DNA of 64,000 bases from CBDDCX01 sp965226925. Lineage in GTDB: Bacteria > Gemmatimonadota > Gemmatimonadetes > Longimicrobiales > Gaopeijiaceae. Of the stretch, positions 8,253 through 16,229 are shown in pieces. Every line of letters begins with the position of its first letter. Position 1 is the first letter of the stretch. A program made the translations under genes and the position numbers. Where the stretch lies: assembly GCA_965226925.1 (NCBI GenBank), contig CBDDEN010000009.1, forward strand, positions 62,001-126,000. The letters are read 5' to 3'. The notes under the pieces are model-generated. The model saw only the letters and a list, made by a program, of their open reading frames with translations. It had not been told where the DNA came from and ran no database searches.

Positions 8253-9448
8253 GGAAACTCTGAACAAGACGGGTGTAGTTTCATGGTATGAAACGACCGG
8301 GGAGTTGTGAGCGGGCCATGGAGCTTCAGATGACTTTCGCGGAGCTGGAGTACGATTCGAAGAAGCGGCGGACGCGCCGGGAGATTTTCCTGGAGAAGAT
8401 GGAGGGGCTGATTCCCTGGCAACAGCTGGAGGATCGGATCGAGCCGTTCTATCCGAAGGCTGGCCGTGGCCGCCGCCCCTATCCGCTTGGGGTGATGCTG
8501 CGGGTTCATTGTGTGCAGCTGTTCTACAACGTGAGCGATCCGGGCATGGAGGATCTGCTCTACGAGGTGGAGTCAGTGCGCCGCTTTGCGGGTCTGCGCC
8601 TGAGCGGTTCTTTGCCGGACGAGACGACGATCCTGAACTTCCGTCACCTGCTGGAGACGCAGGGCTTGGGGATGGGGTTGTTCGAGGAGATCAATACGCA
8701 TCTGGCGTCTCTCGGGCATCGGTTGAAGACGGGGACGATCGTGGATGCGAGCATCATTGACGCGCCGTCGTCGACGAAGAACCGCAGGGGAGAACGGGAT
8801 CCGGAGATGCACCAGACGAAGAAGGGAAACCAGTGGTACTTCGGGATGAAGGCGCATATCGGGGTGGACGCCGAATCGGGTCTGGCGCACAGCTTGGCGA
8901 CGACGGCCGCCAACGCGGCGGACGTGACGCAGGCGTGCGTGCTGCTGCATGGTGACGAGACGGAGGCATGGGGCGACGCGGGCTACCAGGGTGTGGACAA
9001 GCGCCCGGAGAACAGGGGTTGCGACGTCGCCTGGCAGGTGGCGATGAAGCCGGGCAAGCGTCGCCTGCTCGATCGGGACGGCGCCGAGGCGGCGGCCGAG
9101 AAGCGCAAGGCATCGGTGCGGGCGAAGGTGGAGCATCCGTTCTTGTATGTGAAGCGGCGCTTCGGGTACGGTAAGGTGCGCTACCGGGGACTGGCGAAGA
9201 ACACGCAGCGCATCGCGTTGCTGCTCGGGTTCTCGAATCTGCTCATCGCTGGCCGCTACGCGACCGGATAACGCGCGGCCCATGGACCGCCCGAGGGCGG
9301 GAGCCGGACACATCGAAGCGACTTCCTGACGGTTCGGACCGCTCCGGCGCGCCAGCCAGCACTTCATCGCTCCGATAGGTCTTCGAACCGGATCTTCGAA
9401 CCGCAACCGATCGCGTTCCTCCCAAGATGGGGGTTGTTCAGACCCTCC
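8253..9448 (+). mobile_element. IS5-family insertion sequence, copy A
   Basis: A 1,196-bp element bounded by imperfect 15-bp terminal inverted repeats: left GGAAACTCTGAACAA, right end reading GGAGGGTCTGAACAA on the other strand, differing only at three adjacent positions. CTAG lies on both sides (8249-8252 and 9449-9452), matching the 4-bp YTAR target duplication typical of IS5 elements. It differs from copy B by a T in place of G near 8287, by the Arg/Ser codon in the transposase, and by a 3-bp shorter right-hand non-coding part near 9340. Confidence 0.92.
8288..9271 (+). CDS. IS5-family transposase (copy A)
   Basis: A 327-residue DDE transposase of the IS5 group. Motifs: AGRGRRPYPLGVMLR, PDETTILNFRHLLE, first catalytic Asp in TGTIVDASI, MHQTKKGNQWYFGMKAHIG, second Asp in WGDAGYQG, and the C-terminal Glu region VEHPFLYVKRRFGYGK. 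The first ATG at 8288 lies in the right arm of a small inverted repeat (GTTTCAT...ATGAAAC). An in-frame ATG at 8318 (MELQMTFAE) is where family similarity begins and may be the real start. The frame is intact, so the copy is probably functional. Confidence 0.93.
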   Translation: MKRPGSCERAMELQMTFAELEYDSKKRRTRREIFLEKMEGLIPWQQLEDRIEPFYPKAGRGRRPYPLGVMLRVHCVQLFYNVSDPGMEDLLYEVESVRRFAGLRLSGSLPDETTILNFRHLLETQGLGMGLFEEINTHLASLGHRLKTGTIVDASIIDAPSSTKNRRGERDPEMHQTKKGNQWYFGMKAHIGVDAESGLAHSLATTAANAADVTQACVLLHGDETEAWGDAGYQGVDKRPENRGCDVAWQVAMKPGKRRLLDRDGAEAAAEKRKASVRAKVEHPFLYVKRRFGYGKVRYRGLAKNTQRIALLLGFSNLLIAGRYATG

Positions 9449-9452
9449 CTAG

Positions 9453-10651
9453 GGAAACTCTGAACAAGACGGGTGTAGTTTCATGGGATGAAACGACCGG
9501 GGAGTTGTGAGCGGGCCATGGAGCTTCAGATGACTTTCGCGGAGCTGGAGTACGATTCGAAGAAGCGGCGGACGCGCCGGGAGATTTTCCTGGAGAAGAT
9601 GGAGGGGCTGATTCCCTGGCAACAGCTGGAGGATCGGATCGAGCCGTTCTATCCGAAGGCTGGCCGTGGCCGCAGCCCCTATCCGCTTGGGGTGATGCTG
9701 CGGGTTCATTGTGTGCAGCTGTTCTACAACGTGAGCGATCCGGGCATGGAGGATCTGCTCTACGAGGTGGAGTCAGTGCGCCGCTTTGCGGGTCTGCGCC
9801 TGAGCGGTTCTTTGCCGGACGAGACGACGATCCTGAACTTCCGTCACCTGCTGGAGACGCAGGGCTTGGGGATGGGGTTGTTCGAGGAGATCAATACGCA
9901 TCTGGCGTCTCTCGGGCATCGGTTGAAGACGGGGACGATCGTGGATGCGAGCATCATTGACGCGCCGTCGTCGACGAAGAACCGCAGGGGAGAACGGGAT
10001 CCGGAGATGCACCAGACGAAGAAGGGAAACCAGTGGTACTTCGGGATGAAGGCGCATATCGGGGTGGACGCCGAATCGGGTCTGGCGCACAGCTTGGCGA
10101 CGACGGCCGCCAACGCGGCGGACGTGACGCAGGCGTGCGTGCTGCTGCATGGTGACGAGACGGAGGCATGGGGCGACGCGGGCTACCAGGGTGTGGACAA
10201 GCGCCCGGAGAACAGGGGTTGCGACGTCGCCTGGCAGGTGGCGATGAAGCCGGGCAAGCGTCGCCTGCTCGATCGGGACGGCGCCGAGGCGGCGGCCGAG
10301 AAGCGCAAGGCATCGGTGCGGGCGAAGGTGGAGCATCCGTTCTTGTATGTGAAGCGGCGCTTCGGGTACGGTAAGGTGCGCTACCGGGGACTGGCGAAGA
10401 ACACGCAGCGCATCGCGTTGCTGCTCGGGTTCTCGAATCTGCTCATCGCTGGCCGCTACGCGACCGGATAACGCGCGGCCCATGGACCGCCCGAGGGCGG
10501 GAGCCGGACACATCGAAGCGACTTCCTGACGGTTCGGACCGTTTCTCCGGCGCGCCAGCCAGCACTTCATCGCTCCGATAGGTCTTCGAACCGGATCTTC
10601 GAACCGCAACCGATCGCGTTCCTCCCAAGATGGGGGTTGTTCAGACCCTCC
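9453..10651 (+). mobile_element. IS5-family insertion sequence, copy B
   Basis: A 1,199-bp element, nearly identical to copy A and in the same orientation. It is separated from copy A by a single CTAG (9449-9452) and followed by another CTAG (10652-10655). The right end lies 24 bp upstream of the aminotransferase start at 10676. Compared with copy A it has a GTTTCTCC reading instead of GCTCC near 10541. In that respect it matches the distant copy C, so A and B are not simply a fresh local duplication. Confidence 0.92.
9488..10471 (+). CDS. IS5-family transposase (copy B)
   Basis: A 327-residue DDE transposase with the same motifs as the copy at 8288. The only residue difference I see is Ser for Arg in GRGRSPYPL, a position that is Arg in the other two copies and part of a conserved RP pair, so activity could be affected. 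The reading frame is intact. Transcription from this element runs toward the class V aminotransferase gene and might reach it. Confidence 0.93.
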   Translation: MKRPGSCERAMELQMTFAELEYDSKKRRTRREIFLEKMEGLIPWQQLEDRIEPFYPKAGRGRSPYPLGVMLRVHCVQLFYNVSDPGMEDLLYEVESVRRFAGLRLSGSLPDETTILNFRHLLETQGLGMGLFEEINTHLASLGHRLKTGTIVDASIIDAPSSTKNRRGERDPEMHQTKKGNQWYFGMKAHIGVDAESGLAHSLATTAANAADVTQACVLLHGDETEAWGDAGYQGVDKRPENRGCDVAWQVAMKPGKRRLLDRDGAEAAAEKRKASVRAKVEHPFLYVKRRFGYGKVRYRGLAKNTQRIALLLGFSNLLIAGRYATG

Positions 10652-10675
10652 CTAGAGGATAACCGAGGATACCCG

Positions 10676-11803
10676 ATGGACAGCACCAAGCTGCGGGCCG
10701 AGTTTCCCATCCTCGAGCGCAAGGTCTACCTCAACTCGTGCTCCCTCGGCGCTCTCTCACACCGCGCGGCAGCCTATCTGGAGACCTTCCAGGAGCTCTG
10801 GCACGAACTCGGGGCCTCGGCCTGGTACGGCCCCTGGTGGGAAACGCTGGGAGACCTTCGCGGTCGCGTTGCCCGTTTTCTGGGAGCTCCGGAGGGGCAG
10901 CTGGCCCTGCTCCCCTCCACATCCGCGGCCCTCTCGGTTATCGCCGAAAGCGTCGACTACGGCCAACGGAACAAGGTGGTCTGCACGGAGCTCGACTTCC
11001 CGACTCTGGCCTACCAGTGGGCGGTGAAGCCCGGCGTGGAGCTCGTGGTTCTCCCCAGCCACGATGGGGTCAGCGTCGATCCCGAGCAGTTCGCCGCCGT
11101 CGTCGACGACCGCACCGCGTTCTTGGCCACCAGCCACGTTCTCTACACGACCGGCTATATCCAGGACCTGGAGGCGCTGGCCGACATCGCGCACGGGGCG
11201 GGGGCGTACTTCCTCGTGGACGGCTACCAGGGGCCGGGGCAGATCCCGGTGGACGTGAGGGCCTGTAAAGCAGACTTCTATACCGCCGGCCCACTCAAGT
11301 GGCTCTGTGGAGGACCGGGCCTTTCCTATCTCTACGTCCGCGACGAGCTCGTGCAGAAACTCGAGCCCCGCATCACGAGCTGGTTCGCCGCCAGAGACCA
11401 GTTCACCTTCGATCTCGAGCACTTCGAGCCCCACGACGACGCCCGACGCTTCGAGCTCGGCACTCCGGCCCTTCCGACCGTCCACACCGCTCTGGGCGGT
11501 CAGGAGATCATCGACGAGGTGGGAATCGACGCCATCCGGGATCGGAATCGAGCCCTGACCGAGTATCTGGTGGAGCGCGCCGGAGAGTCCGGCTTCGAGC
11601 TCACCATGGCCGCCGATGCCGATCACCGCTCCGCCATCATAATGATACGGCACGAAGATCCGCCCGGCGCCGTGAGGTATCTTGCAGAGAGGGGAGTCAT
11701 CGTCGACCACCGCCCCGGTCACGTGCGCGTGAGTCCCCACTTCTACAACACGATCGACGAAATCGATCAGTGCATCACGACCCTGACCGAGTATTCGAGG
11801 TGA
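10676..11803 (+). CDS. class V aminotransferase-fold PLP enzyme (kynureninase/cysteine-desulfurase-like)
   Basis: A 375-residue fold-type I PLP enzyme. Lys in TAGPLKWLCGGPG is the Schiff-base residue; FLVDGYQGPGQIPVDV supplies the Asp that contacts the pyridine nitrogen. The opening FPILERKVYLNSCSLGALSH is typical of the class. ATG 10676 is preceded by GAGG at a good distance. No cysteine-desulfurase loop is evident, so kynureninase-like, isopenicillin-epimerase-like or another lyase activity is open. The two IS copies end 24 bp before its start and probably separated it from its original promoter. A decayed gene and the MazG gene follow. Confidence 0.8.
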   Translation: MDSTKLRAEFPILERKVYLNSCSLGALSHRAAAYLETFQELWHELGASAWYGPWWETLGDLRGRVARFLGAPEGQLALLPSTSAALSVIAESVDYGQRNKVVCTELDFPTLAYQWAVKPGVELVVLPSHDGVSVDPEQFAAVVDDRTAFLATSHVLYTTGYIQDLEALADIAHGAGAYFLVDGYQGPGQIPVDVRACKADFYTAGPLKWLCGGPGLSYLYVRDELVQKLEPRITSWFAARDQFTFDLEHFEPHDDARRFELGTPALPTVHTALGGQEIIDEVGIDAIRDRNRALTEYLVERAGESGFELTMAADADHRSAIIMIRHEDPPGAVRYLAERGVIVDHRPGHVRVSPHFYNTIDEIDQCITTLTEYSR

Positions 11804-11821
11804 CTTCCATGTCCATCCTGA

Positions 11822-11914
11822 CGCTACAGCAGCGAGGGGAAGTCCACCCGGATCTTCGTGCGTGAAGACGGACGCTGGCTCTGCATCCACGGTCACTACA
11901 CGTCGGCGCCCTAA
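11822..11914 (+). pseudogene. 3' remnant of a SnoaL/NTF2-like (DUF4440-type) gene
   Basis: A short frame ending at TAA 11912-11914 encodes YSSEGKSTRIFVREDGRWLC followed by IHGHYTSAP. The pattern R.F.R.DGRWLC.H.HYS is the usual last strand of SnoaL/DUF4440 ketosteroid-isomerase-like proteins. Upstream the frame is closed by TGA at 11819-11821. An ATG at 11810, just after the aminotransferase stop, could be the original start, with the middle of the gene missing. Only the end of the domain survives, so no function is expected. Confidence 0.4.
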
Positions 11915-12243
11915 GGGATCGTCCTCCGAGGCCAACGATCGCCGTCTCTGTCGCGGTACTTCTCAAGAACCCGCTCGAACGCCTCCTCCAGATCGATCCC
12001 CTGCTCGTTGGCCATGCACAGGATCACGAAGAGCACGTCGGCCAGCTCCTCGCCGAACTCCTGCTCGCCCTCCGCAGCCTTCTTGGGCTTGGTGCCGAAG
12101 CGGTGGTTCACGAGGCGAGCCAGCTCCCCGACCTCCTCCATGAGGCGCGCGAGGTTAGCCAAGGGGGGCCAGTATCCCTCTTCGAACTGGGAGATCCACT
12201 CGTCGACCCTGCGCTGGGCGTTTGTCAGAGACCCCTCGTTCAC
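11911..12243 (-). CDS. MazG-like nucleotide pyrophosphohydrolase
   Basis: A 110-residue all-alpha NTP pyrophosphohydrolase. The Mg-binding motifs are EEVGEL (about residue 36) and EELADVLF (about residue 69), with a typical DGDRW ending. Such proteins convert NTP or dNTP to NMP and clean up aberrant nucleotides. Single-domain members work as dimers or tetramers. I chose GTG 12241-12243, which overlaps the stop of the quinone oxidoreductase gene as GTGA, implying coupled translation. A longer frame upstream overlaps that gene fully and has no family similarity. Confidence 0.85.
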   Translation of the reverse strand: MNEGSLTNAQRRVDEWISQFEEGYWPPLANLARLMEEVGELARLVNHRFGTKPKKAAEGEQEFGEELADVLFVILCMANEQGIDLEEAFERVLEKYRDRDGDRWPRRTIP

Positions 12244-13265
12244 GGTACCAGCACCAGCTTGCCGAAGACCCCGCCCATCTCTAACAGTTCGTGGGCCTCT
12301 CGAGCCCCGTCCAGAGGCATGACGGCGTGGATCACCGGATCCAGGTGCCCGTCGAACACCAGCCCCATAACACGTCGGAAGTCCTCGGGCGGTCCCATGG
12401 CACTCCCCATGATGGAAAGCTGCTTCCAGAAGATGAGGCGAACGTCGCTGGCCACCTTGGGTCCGGCGGTCGCTCCGTAGGTCACAAGACGGCCACCGAC
12501 GCCGAGCGACCGAAGGCACCCCTCCCACATCGCCTCGCCGACGGAATCCAAGACCACATCCACGCCCCGCTTCCCCGTGTCCCGCCAAAGCTCACTGGCA
12601 AAGTCGACCTCTAAGCGGTCATACACCACGTCCGCCCCGAGGGCCTTTACACGTTCGACGTTCTCCACCCCCCCGGTCACCGCGTATACCGTGGCGCCGG
12701 TCAGCTTGGCGATCTGGACGGCCGCGGTAGACACACCACCGGACGCTCCGGTCACCAAGACCGACTCCCCCGGCCGGAGGTGGCCTCTCGACACGAGGGC
12801 GTGCCAGGCCGTCACGAAGGTCAACGCCGCGGCGGCCGCGCGCTCGAACGAGACGTCGTCGGGGAGCTCGAGCACGTTGGCGGCCGGCACGACACAGTAC
12901 TCGGCCAGGCCGCCCTGCGTATGCTCACCGAGCACACCGAAAGGAGCGTCGGCGATGGAGGGTCCCCGCCCCGCGCCGCTGTACCAGCCGTAGTTGAGGG
13001 ACGGGTCGACGACCACGCGCGTCCCCACCGACACGTCTTCCACCCCGGGGCCGAGCGCATCGACGACCCCGGATACGTCGGATCCCCCGATGTGGGGCAT
13101 GGGAATCTCGAATGGAAGACCCCTTCGCGCCCAGAGGTCCAGATGATTCAGGGAGGCGGCGCGCACGGAAATCCGCACCTCGCCGGGACCGGGCTCCGGC
13201 GTGTCGACCTCGGCCAGATGGACCACCTCAGGTCCACCGTGCTCCGAGAAGATCGCGGCTCTCAT
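12240..13265 (-). CDS. zinc-type/quinone oxidoreductase, MDR family
   Basis: A 341-residue medium-chain dehydrogenase/reductase. N-terminal GroES-like part: EPGPGEVRISVRAASLNHLD and HIGGSDVSGVV. Rossmann part: GESVLVTGASGGVSTAAVQI, where AxxGGVG-type glycines bind NADPH. It lacks the full set of catalytic and structural zinc cysteines, so it is closer to quinone oxidoreductases than to zinc alcohol dehydrogenases. ATG 13263-13265 is the start. It lies 25 bp after lysine 6-aminotransferase and overlaps the MazG-like gene, so the three form one minus-strand run. Substrate unknown. Confidence 0.82.
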   Translation of the reverse strand: MRAAIFSEHGGPEVVHLAEVDTPEPGPGEVRISVRAASLNHLDLWARRGLPFEIPMPHIGGSDVSGVVDALGPGVEDVSVGTRVVVDPSLNYGWYSGAGRGPSIADAPFGVLGEHTQGGLAEYCVVPAANVLELPDDVSFERAAAAALTFVTAWHALVSRGHLRPGESVLVTGASGGVSTAAVQIAKLTGATVYAVTGGVENVERVKALGADVVYDRLEVDFASELWRDTGKRGVDVVLDSVGEAMWEGCLRSLGVGGRLVTYGATAGPKVASDVRLIFWKQLSIMGSAMGPPEDFRRVMGLVFDGHLDPVIHAVMPLDGAREAHELLEMGGVFGKLVLVP

Positions 13266-13290
13266 ACCGGTCAACGGCGGGGCCGGGGCC

Positions 13291-14604
13291 CTAGCCGCTC
13301 TCCTCAAGAACCTCCCGGAGGGTCGCAAGCACCTGTGCTGCCTGCTCCTCCGAGAACACGAGCGGCGGCCGGAGGCGGATGGAGCGGGGGCCGCACGAGA
13401 GGACGGCGAGTCCCCGGTCCCAGCAGCCTTGCCAGACCCGGTTGCGAAAGTCTCCATCCGGCAAGGCCAGAGCCAAGAAGAGGCCCACACCACGCACGTT
13501 CGTGACCACATCGAAGTCGGCGGCCAGGCCCTCGAGTCCTTCTTTGAGAACCGCGCCGACCCGAGCAGCGTTCGCGACGAGATCGTCTTCGTGGATGATC
13601 TGCAGGTAGCGGGCGCAGCGTACCATGTTGACCAGATTACCCCCCCAGGTAGAGTTGATGCGGCTCGGGACATGGAAGACGTTGGCCTTTACGTCGTCGA
13701 TCCGGCGGGTACTCATGATGCCGCAGACCTGCGTCTTCTTCCCGAAAGCGATGATGTCCGGCGTCACTCCGGTCTGCTCGTAGGCCCACATCGTGCCGGC
13801 GGCACCCAACCCCGTCTGAACCTCGTCAAAGATCAGAAGCGCCTCGTATCGGTCGGCGTACTCCCGGAGCTTGGCGAAGAACTCCGGGCGGAAATGGTGG
13901 TCACCCCCCTCGGCCTGGATCGGCTCGATGAGAATCGCGGCGATGCCGTCGGGATCTCTCTCGAACGCCGCCTCGATCTCCGCGTACGTCGCCTCCTCCT
14001 TCGCCGCCACCACCGCCTCGTCCATCGGAAAGTCGATGAACGGGCTCGACACCCGCGGCCAATCGAACTGCGGGAAGTCCCGGGTCTTGGTGGGATCGGT
14101 GTTGGTCACTGAAAGCGTATAGCCGCTTCGGCCATGGAACGCGTCCTTGAAATGGAGAATCTTGTCCGCCCCGCCCGAGACGCCCCGGGCCCTGTTCTTC
14201 TGGGCTTTCCAGTCGAAGGCGGCTTTCATCGCGTTCTCGACCGCCAGTGATCCCCCCGCTACGAAGAACAGGTACCGGAAGTCGTCCGGCACCGCCAACT
14301 CACGGAACGTCTTCACGAATCCGGCGAACTCCCGCGAGTAGATGTCGCTGTTGGCCGGGTTGGCGAGCGCGGCCGTCATGAGGGACCTGCGGAACCCCTC
14401 GTCTTCCATTTTGGGATGGTTGTGGCCGACCGGCAGAGTCGCGAAGTACCCGTAACAGTCCAGGAACTCCTTTCCCTCCAGGGCGTCGACGATGACCGAC
14501 CCGTGGGATTTCTCGAGGTCGATGACGACGTGGAATCCGTCGACTAGAATATTCTCTTTGAGGACCGGGAATACCTGGTCCGCAGGGATCTTGACTTCAG
14601 GCAT
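13291..14604 (-). CDS. lat: L-lysine 6-transaminase (class III aminotransferase)
   Basis: A 437-residue class III PLP aminotransferase. Lysine epsilon-aminotransferases move the terminal amino group of lysine to 2-oxoglutarate, giving aminoadipate semialdehyde. Diagnostic sequences are YGYFATLPVGHNHPKM, PANSDIY, HFKDAFHGRSGYTLSVTNT, LLIFDEVQTGLGAAGTMW and the PLP lysine in AFGKKTQVCGIM. ATG 14602-14604 is preceded by GGAG. Outside antibiotic clusters this enzyme usually serves lysine catabolism or osmolyte and starvation responses. No beta-lactam genes are nearby. Confidence 0.88.
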   Translation of the reverse strand: MPEVKIPADQVFPVLKENILVDGFHVVIDLEKSHGSVIVDALEGKEFLDCYGYFATLPVGHNHPKMEDEGFRRSLMTAALANPANSDIYSREFAGFVKTFRELAVPDDFRYLFFVAGGSLAVENAMKAAFDWKAQKNRARGVSGGADKILHFKDAFHGRSGYTLSVTNTDPTKTRDFPQFDWPRVSSPFIDFPMDEAVVAAKEEATYAEIEAAFERDPDGIAAILIEPIQAEGGDHHFRPEFFAKLREYADRYEALLIFDEVQTGLGAAGTMWAYEQTGVTPDIIAFGKKTQVCGIMSTRRIDDVKANVFHVPSRINSTWGGNLVNMVRCARYLQIIHEDDLVANAARVGAVLKEGLEGLAADFDVVTNVRGVGLFLALALPDGDFRNRVWQGCWDRGLAVLSCGPRSIRLRPPLVFSEEQAAQVLATLREVLEESG

Positions 14605-14927
14605 AATGCGCTCCGGAGGCGGCGGGCTCGAAAAGGCGAACGATGTCGAGAACCCGTGGCGCCAAGCGGCGACCTTGTAGCGACCTTGGAGGACGCTGGC
14701 TCCCCGGGTTAGTCCCCCTGGGGATTGGGAGGCGCGAAAATGCCGGGGCGTGCGTCGAGGGGTCGGTGCGTCATGGTGAATCAATCTAGCGTTCCGTGGG
14801 GTCAGTCCGCGAGCCGCAGGTCGGCGATCCCTCCCGTGCTTCGGAGCGGCTTCGGAGTGGGCAGCTTTGACGCCCTGTCGTACCTTTCGAAGCTTCAACG
14901 TCATCCTCACTCCAAGAAGCCGGGAGT
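14605..14927 (+). other. divergent intergenic region
   Basis: This 323-bp stretch separates lysine 6-aminotransferase (minus) from the next plus-strand gene, so it should hold two promoters. A TTGACG at about 14869 could be a -35 box for the plus-strand gene, but I see no convincing paired -10. No coding frame, repeat or hairpin of note was found. Confidence 0.3.
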
Positions 14928-15260
14928 ATGGAGGGAACAGCCAACGCCGCCGACGCGACTCTGGGCGGTTACCTCGAGGTCCATGACCGCCCGCCCGCGT
15001 TCGAGGGCTCGGACGGTCAACCCTATACGGTCTCTATCGAGGTCGAGTCCGTTGCGAACCTCCTTGCGCCCTATGTGGTGTACCTGGTATTCCCCCGATG
15101 GGCCGAGACCGGCCTGGGCATCGTGGGACACGTGGAAACGCCCGTGTTGTGGGAGGGCAGAGGACACGACGAGGTGCGGCGCCGAGCCGCGGAGCTCCCC
15201 CTCGCGGAGGTCAAACGACTGCTCGACGAAGCCATCGTCAAGCAGCTCGCATCCGACTGA
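14928..15260 (+). CDS. hypothetical protein, about 110 residues
   Basis: A 110-residue soluble protein with no signal or membrane segment. It reads as a mixed alpha/beta domain: SIEVESVANLLAPYVVYLVF in the middle, WAETGLGIVGHVET, then a C-terminal helix LAEVKRLLDEAIVKQL. I do not recognise the family. It is followed 11 bp later by the proline dehydrogenase remnant and then queE and a Nudix gene on the same strand, so it is probably the first gene of that operon. Confidence 0.65.
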   Translation: MEGTANAADATLGGYLEVHDRPPAFEGSDGQPYTVSIEVESVANLLAPYVVYLVFPRWAETGLGIVGHVETPVLWEGRGHDEVRRRAAELPLAEVKRLLDEAIVKQLASD

Positions 15261-15271
15261 GTCGACGATAG

Positions 15272-15555
15272 ATGATACGAAACGGCTTGATCTTCCTCTC
15301 CGAGTCGCGGGCCGCCAAGAAGCTCGTCACCGGAACGCCCCTCAGAGCGATGAGCCGCCGCTTCCTGCCCGGAGACACGGTGGACGAGCTGATCTCCGCA
15401 ATCCGAGAAGCCAACGCCCGCGGGCCTGGTATCCCTACCTGATGCGGCGCTTGGCGGAGCGGCCCGCGAACTTGCTCTTCATGACGGGCAGTGTCGTACG
15501 TGAATCACCCCTTGGCTTCCTCTGGCCCAAGAGAGACGGGAGGAGGGAGGCATGA
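15272..15555 (+). pseudogene. proline dehydrogenase with large internal deletion
   Basis: The frame from ATG 15272 gives an N-terminus typical of monofunctional bacterial proline dehydrogenase (MIRNGLIFLSESRAAKKLV, then FLPGDTVDELISAIREANAR), ending at TGA 15440-15442. From about 15424, in another frame, comes the matching C-terminus (WYPYLMRRLAERPANLLFMT) ending at TGA 15553-15555. The FAD-binding barrel between them, normally about 230 residues, is absent. The two ends meet at CGCGGGCC near 15420. The last TGA overlaps the queE ATG, so the original operon spacing survives. The product cannot oxidise proline. Confidence 0.75.
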
Positions 15556-16229
15556 CCAAGGCCGGCGCGCCCTTCCTTCGAGTGACCGAGATATTTCACT
15601 CCATCCAGGGTGAGTCCACGTGGACCGGGCTGCCGTGCACGTTCGTGCGCCTCACGGGGTGCCCGCTTCGGTGCGTTTGGTGCGACACGGAGTATGCCTT
15701 CCATGGAGGTGAGCCCGTTTCGCTCGACGACATCGTCGCGAAAGTGCGCTCCATCGGCACGAACCTCGTGGAGATCACCGGTGGTGAGCCTCTCGTGCAC
15801 CCCAACGCCTTCCGACTCGCCGAGCTCCTCCTCGACGACGGCTTCACGGTTCTCGTCGAGACCTCGGGGGCGGTCGACGTGGCCCCCCTTGACCCCCGGG
15901 CCCACAAGATCATGGACCTCAAATGCCCCGGTTCCGGAGAGGTCAAAAAGAACCTGTGGGAAAACCTGGACCATCTGACCGCACGGGACGAGGTGAAATT
16001 CGTGGTGGCCGATCGCACCGACTACGAGTGGACCAGAGCGGTCATTCTCGAACGGGAACTCGATGGCCGGCTGCAGAGGGGCGAGTTGGGGGCGCTCCTG
16101 GTGTCACCCGTGTGGGACGGGCTCGACCCCGCGGACCTGGCGCACTGGATTCTGGAAGATCATCTCCCCGTCCGGCTGCAACCCCAGCTCCACAAGCACA
16201 TCTGGGACCCCGCTGCTCGAGGAGTGTGA
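15552..16229 (+). CDS. queE: 7-carboxy-7-deazaguanine synthase QueE
   Basis: A 225-residue radical SAM enzyme that rearranges 6-carboxytetrahydropterin to 7-carboxy-7-deazaguanine, an early step of queuosine and preQ0 synthesis. The cluster motif is Cys37-x3-Cys41-x2-Cys44 in TGCPLRCVWCD, the normal CX3CX2C. FHSIQGESTWTG at the N-terminus and VEITGGEPL (SAM binding) are diagnostic. ATG 15552 overlaps the stop of the degraded proline dehydrogenase. The Nudix gene follows with no gap. With queG at 5948 this supports a queuosine pathway; queC, queD, queF and tgt are not in the window. Confidence 0.93.
   Translation: MTKAGAPFLRVTEIFHSIQGESTWTGLPCTFVRLTGCPLRCVWCDTEYAFHGGEPVSLDDIVAKVRSIGTNLVEITGGEPLVHPNAFRLAELLLDDGFTVLVETSGAVDVAPLDPRAHKIMDLKCPGSGEVKKNLWENLDHLTARDEVKFVVADRTDYEWTRAVILERELDGRLQRGELGALLVSPVWDGLDPADLAHWILEDHLPVRLQPQLHKHIWDPAARGV

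Noticed and set aside
13291..14604. Beta-lactam biosynthesis cluster suggested by lat
   Set aside because: No ACV synthetase, isopenicillin synthase or clavaminate-type genes occur nearby; the neighbours are general metabolism.
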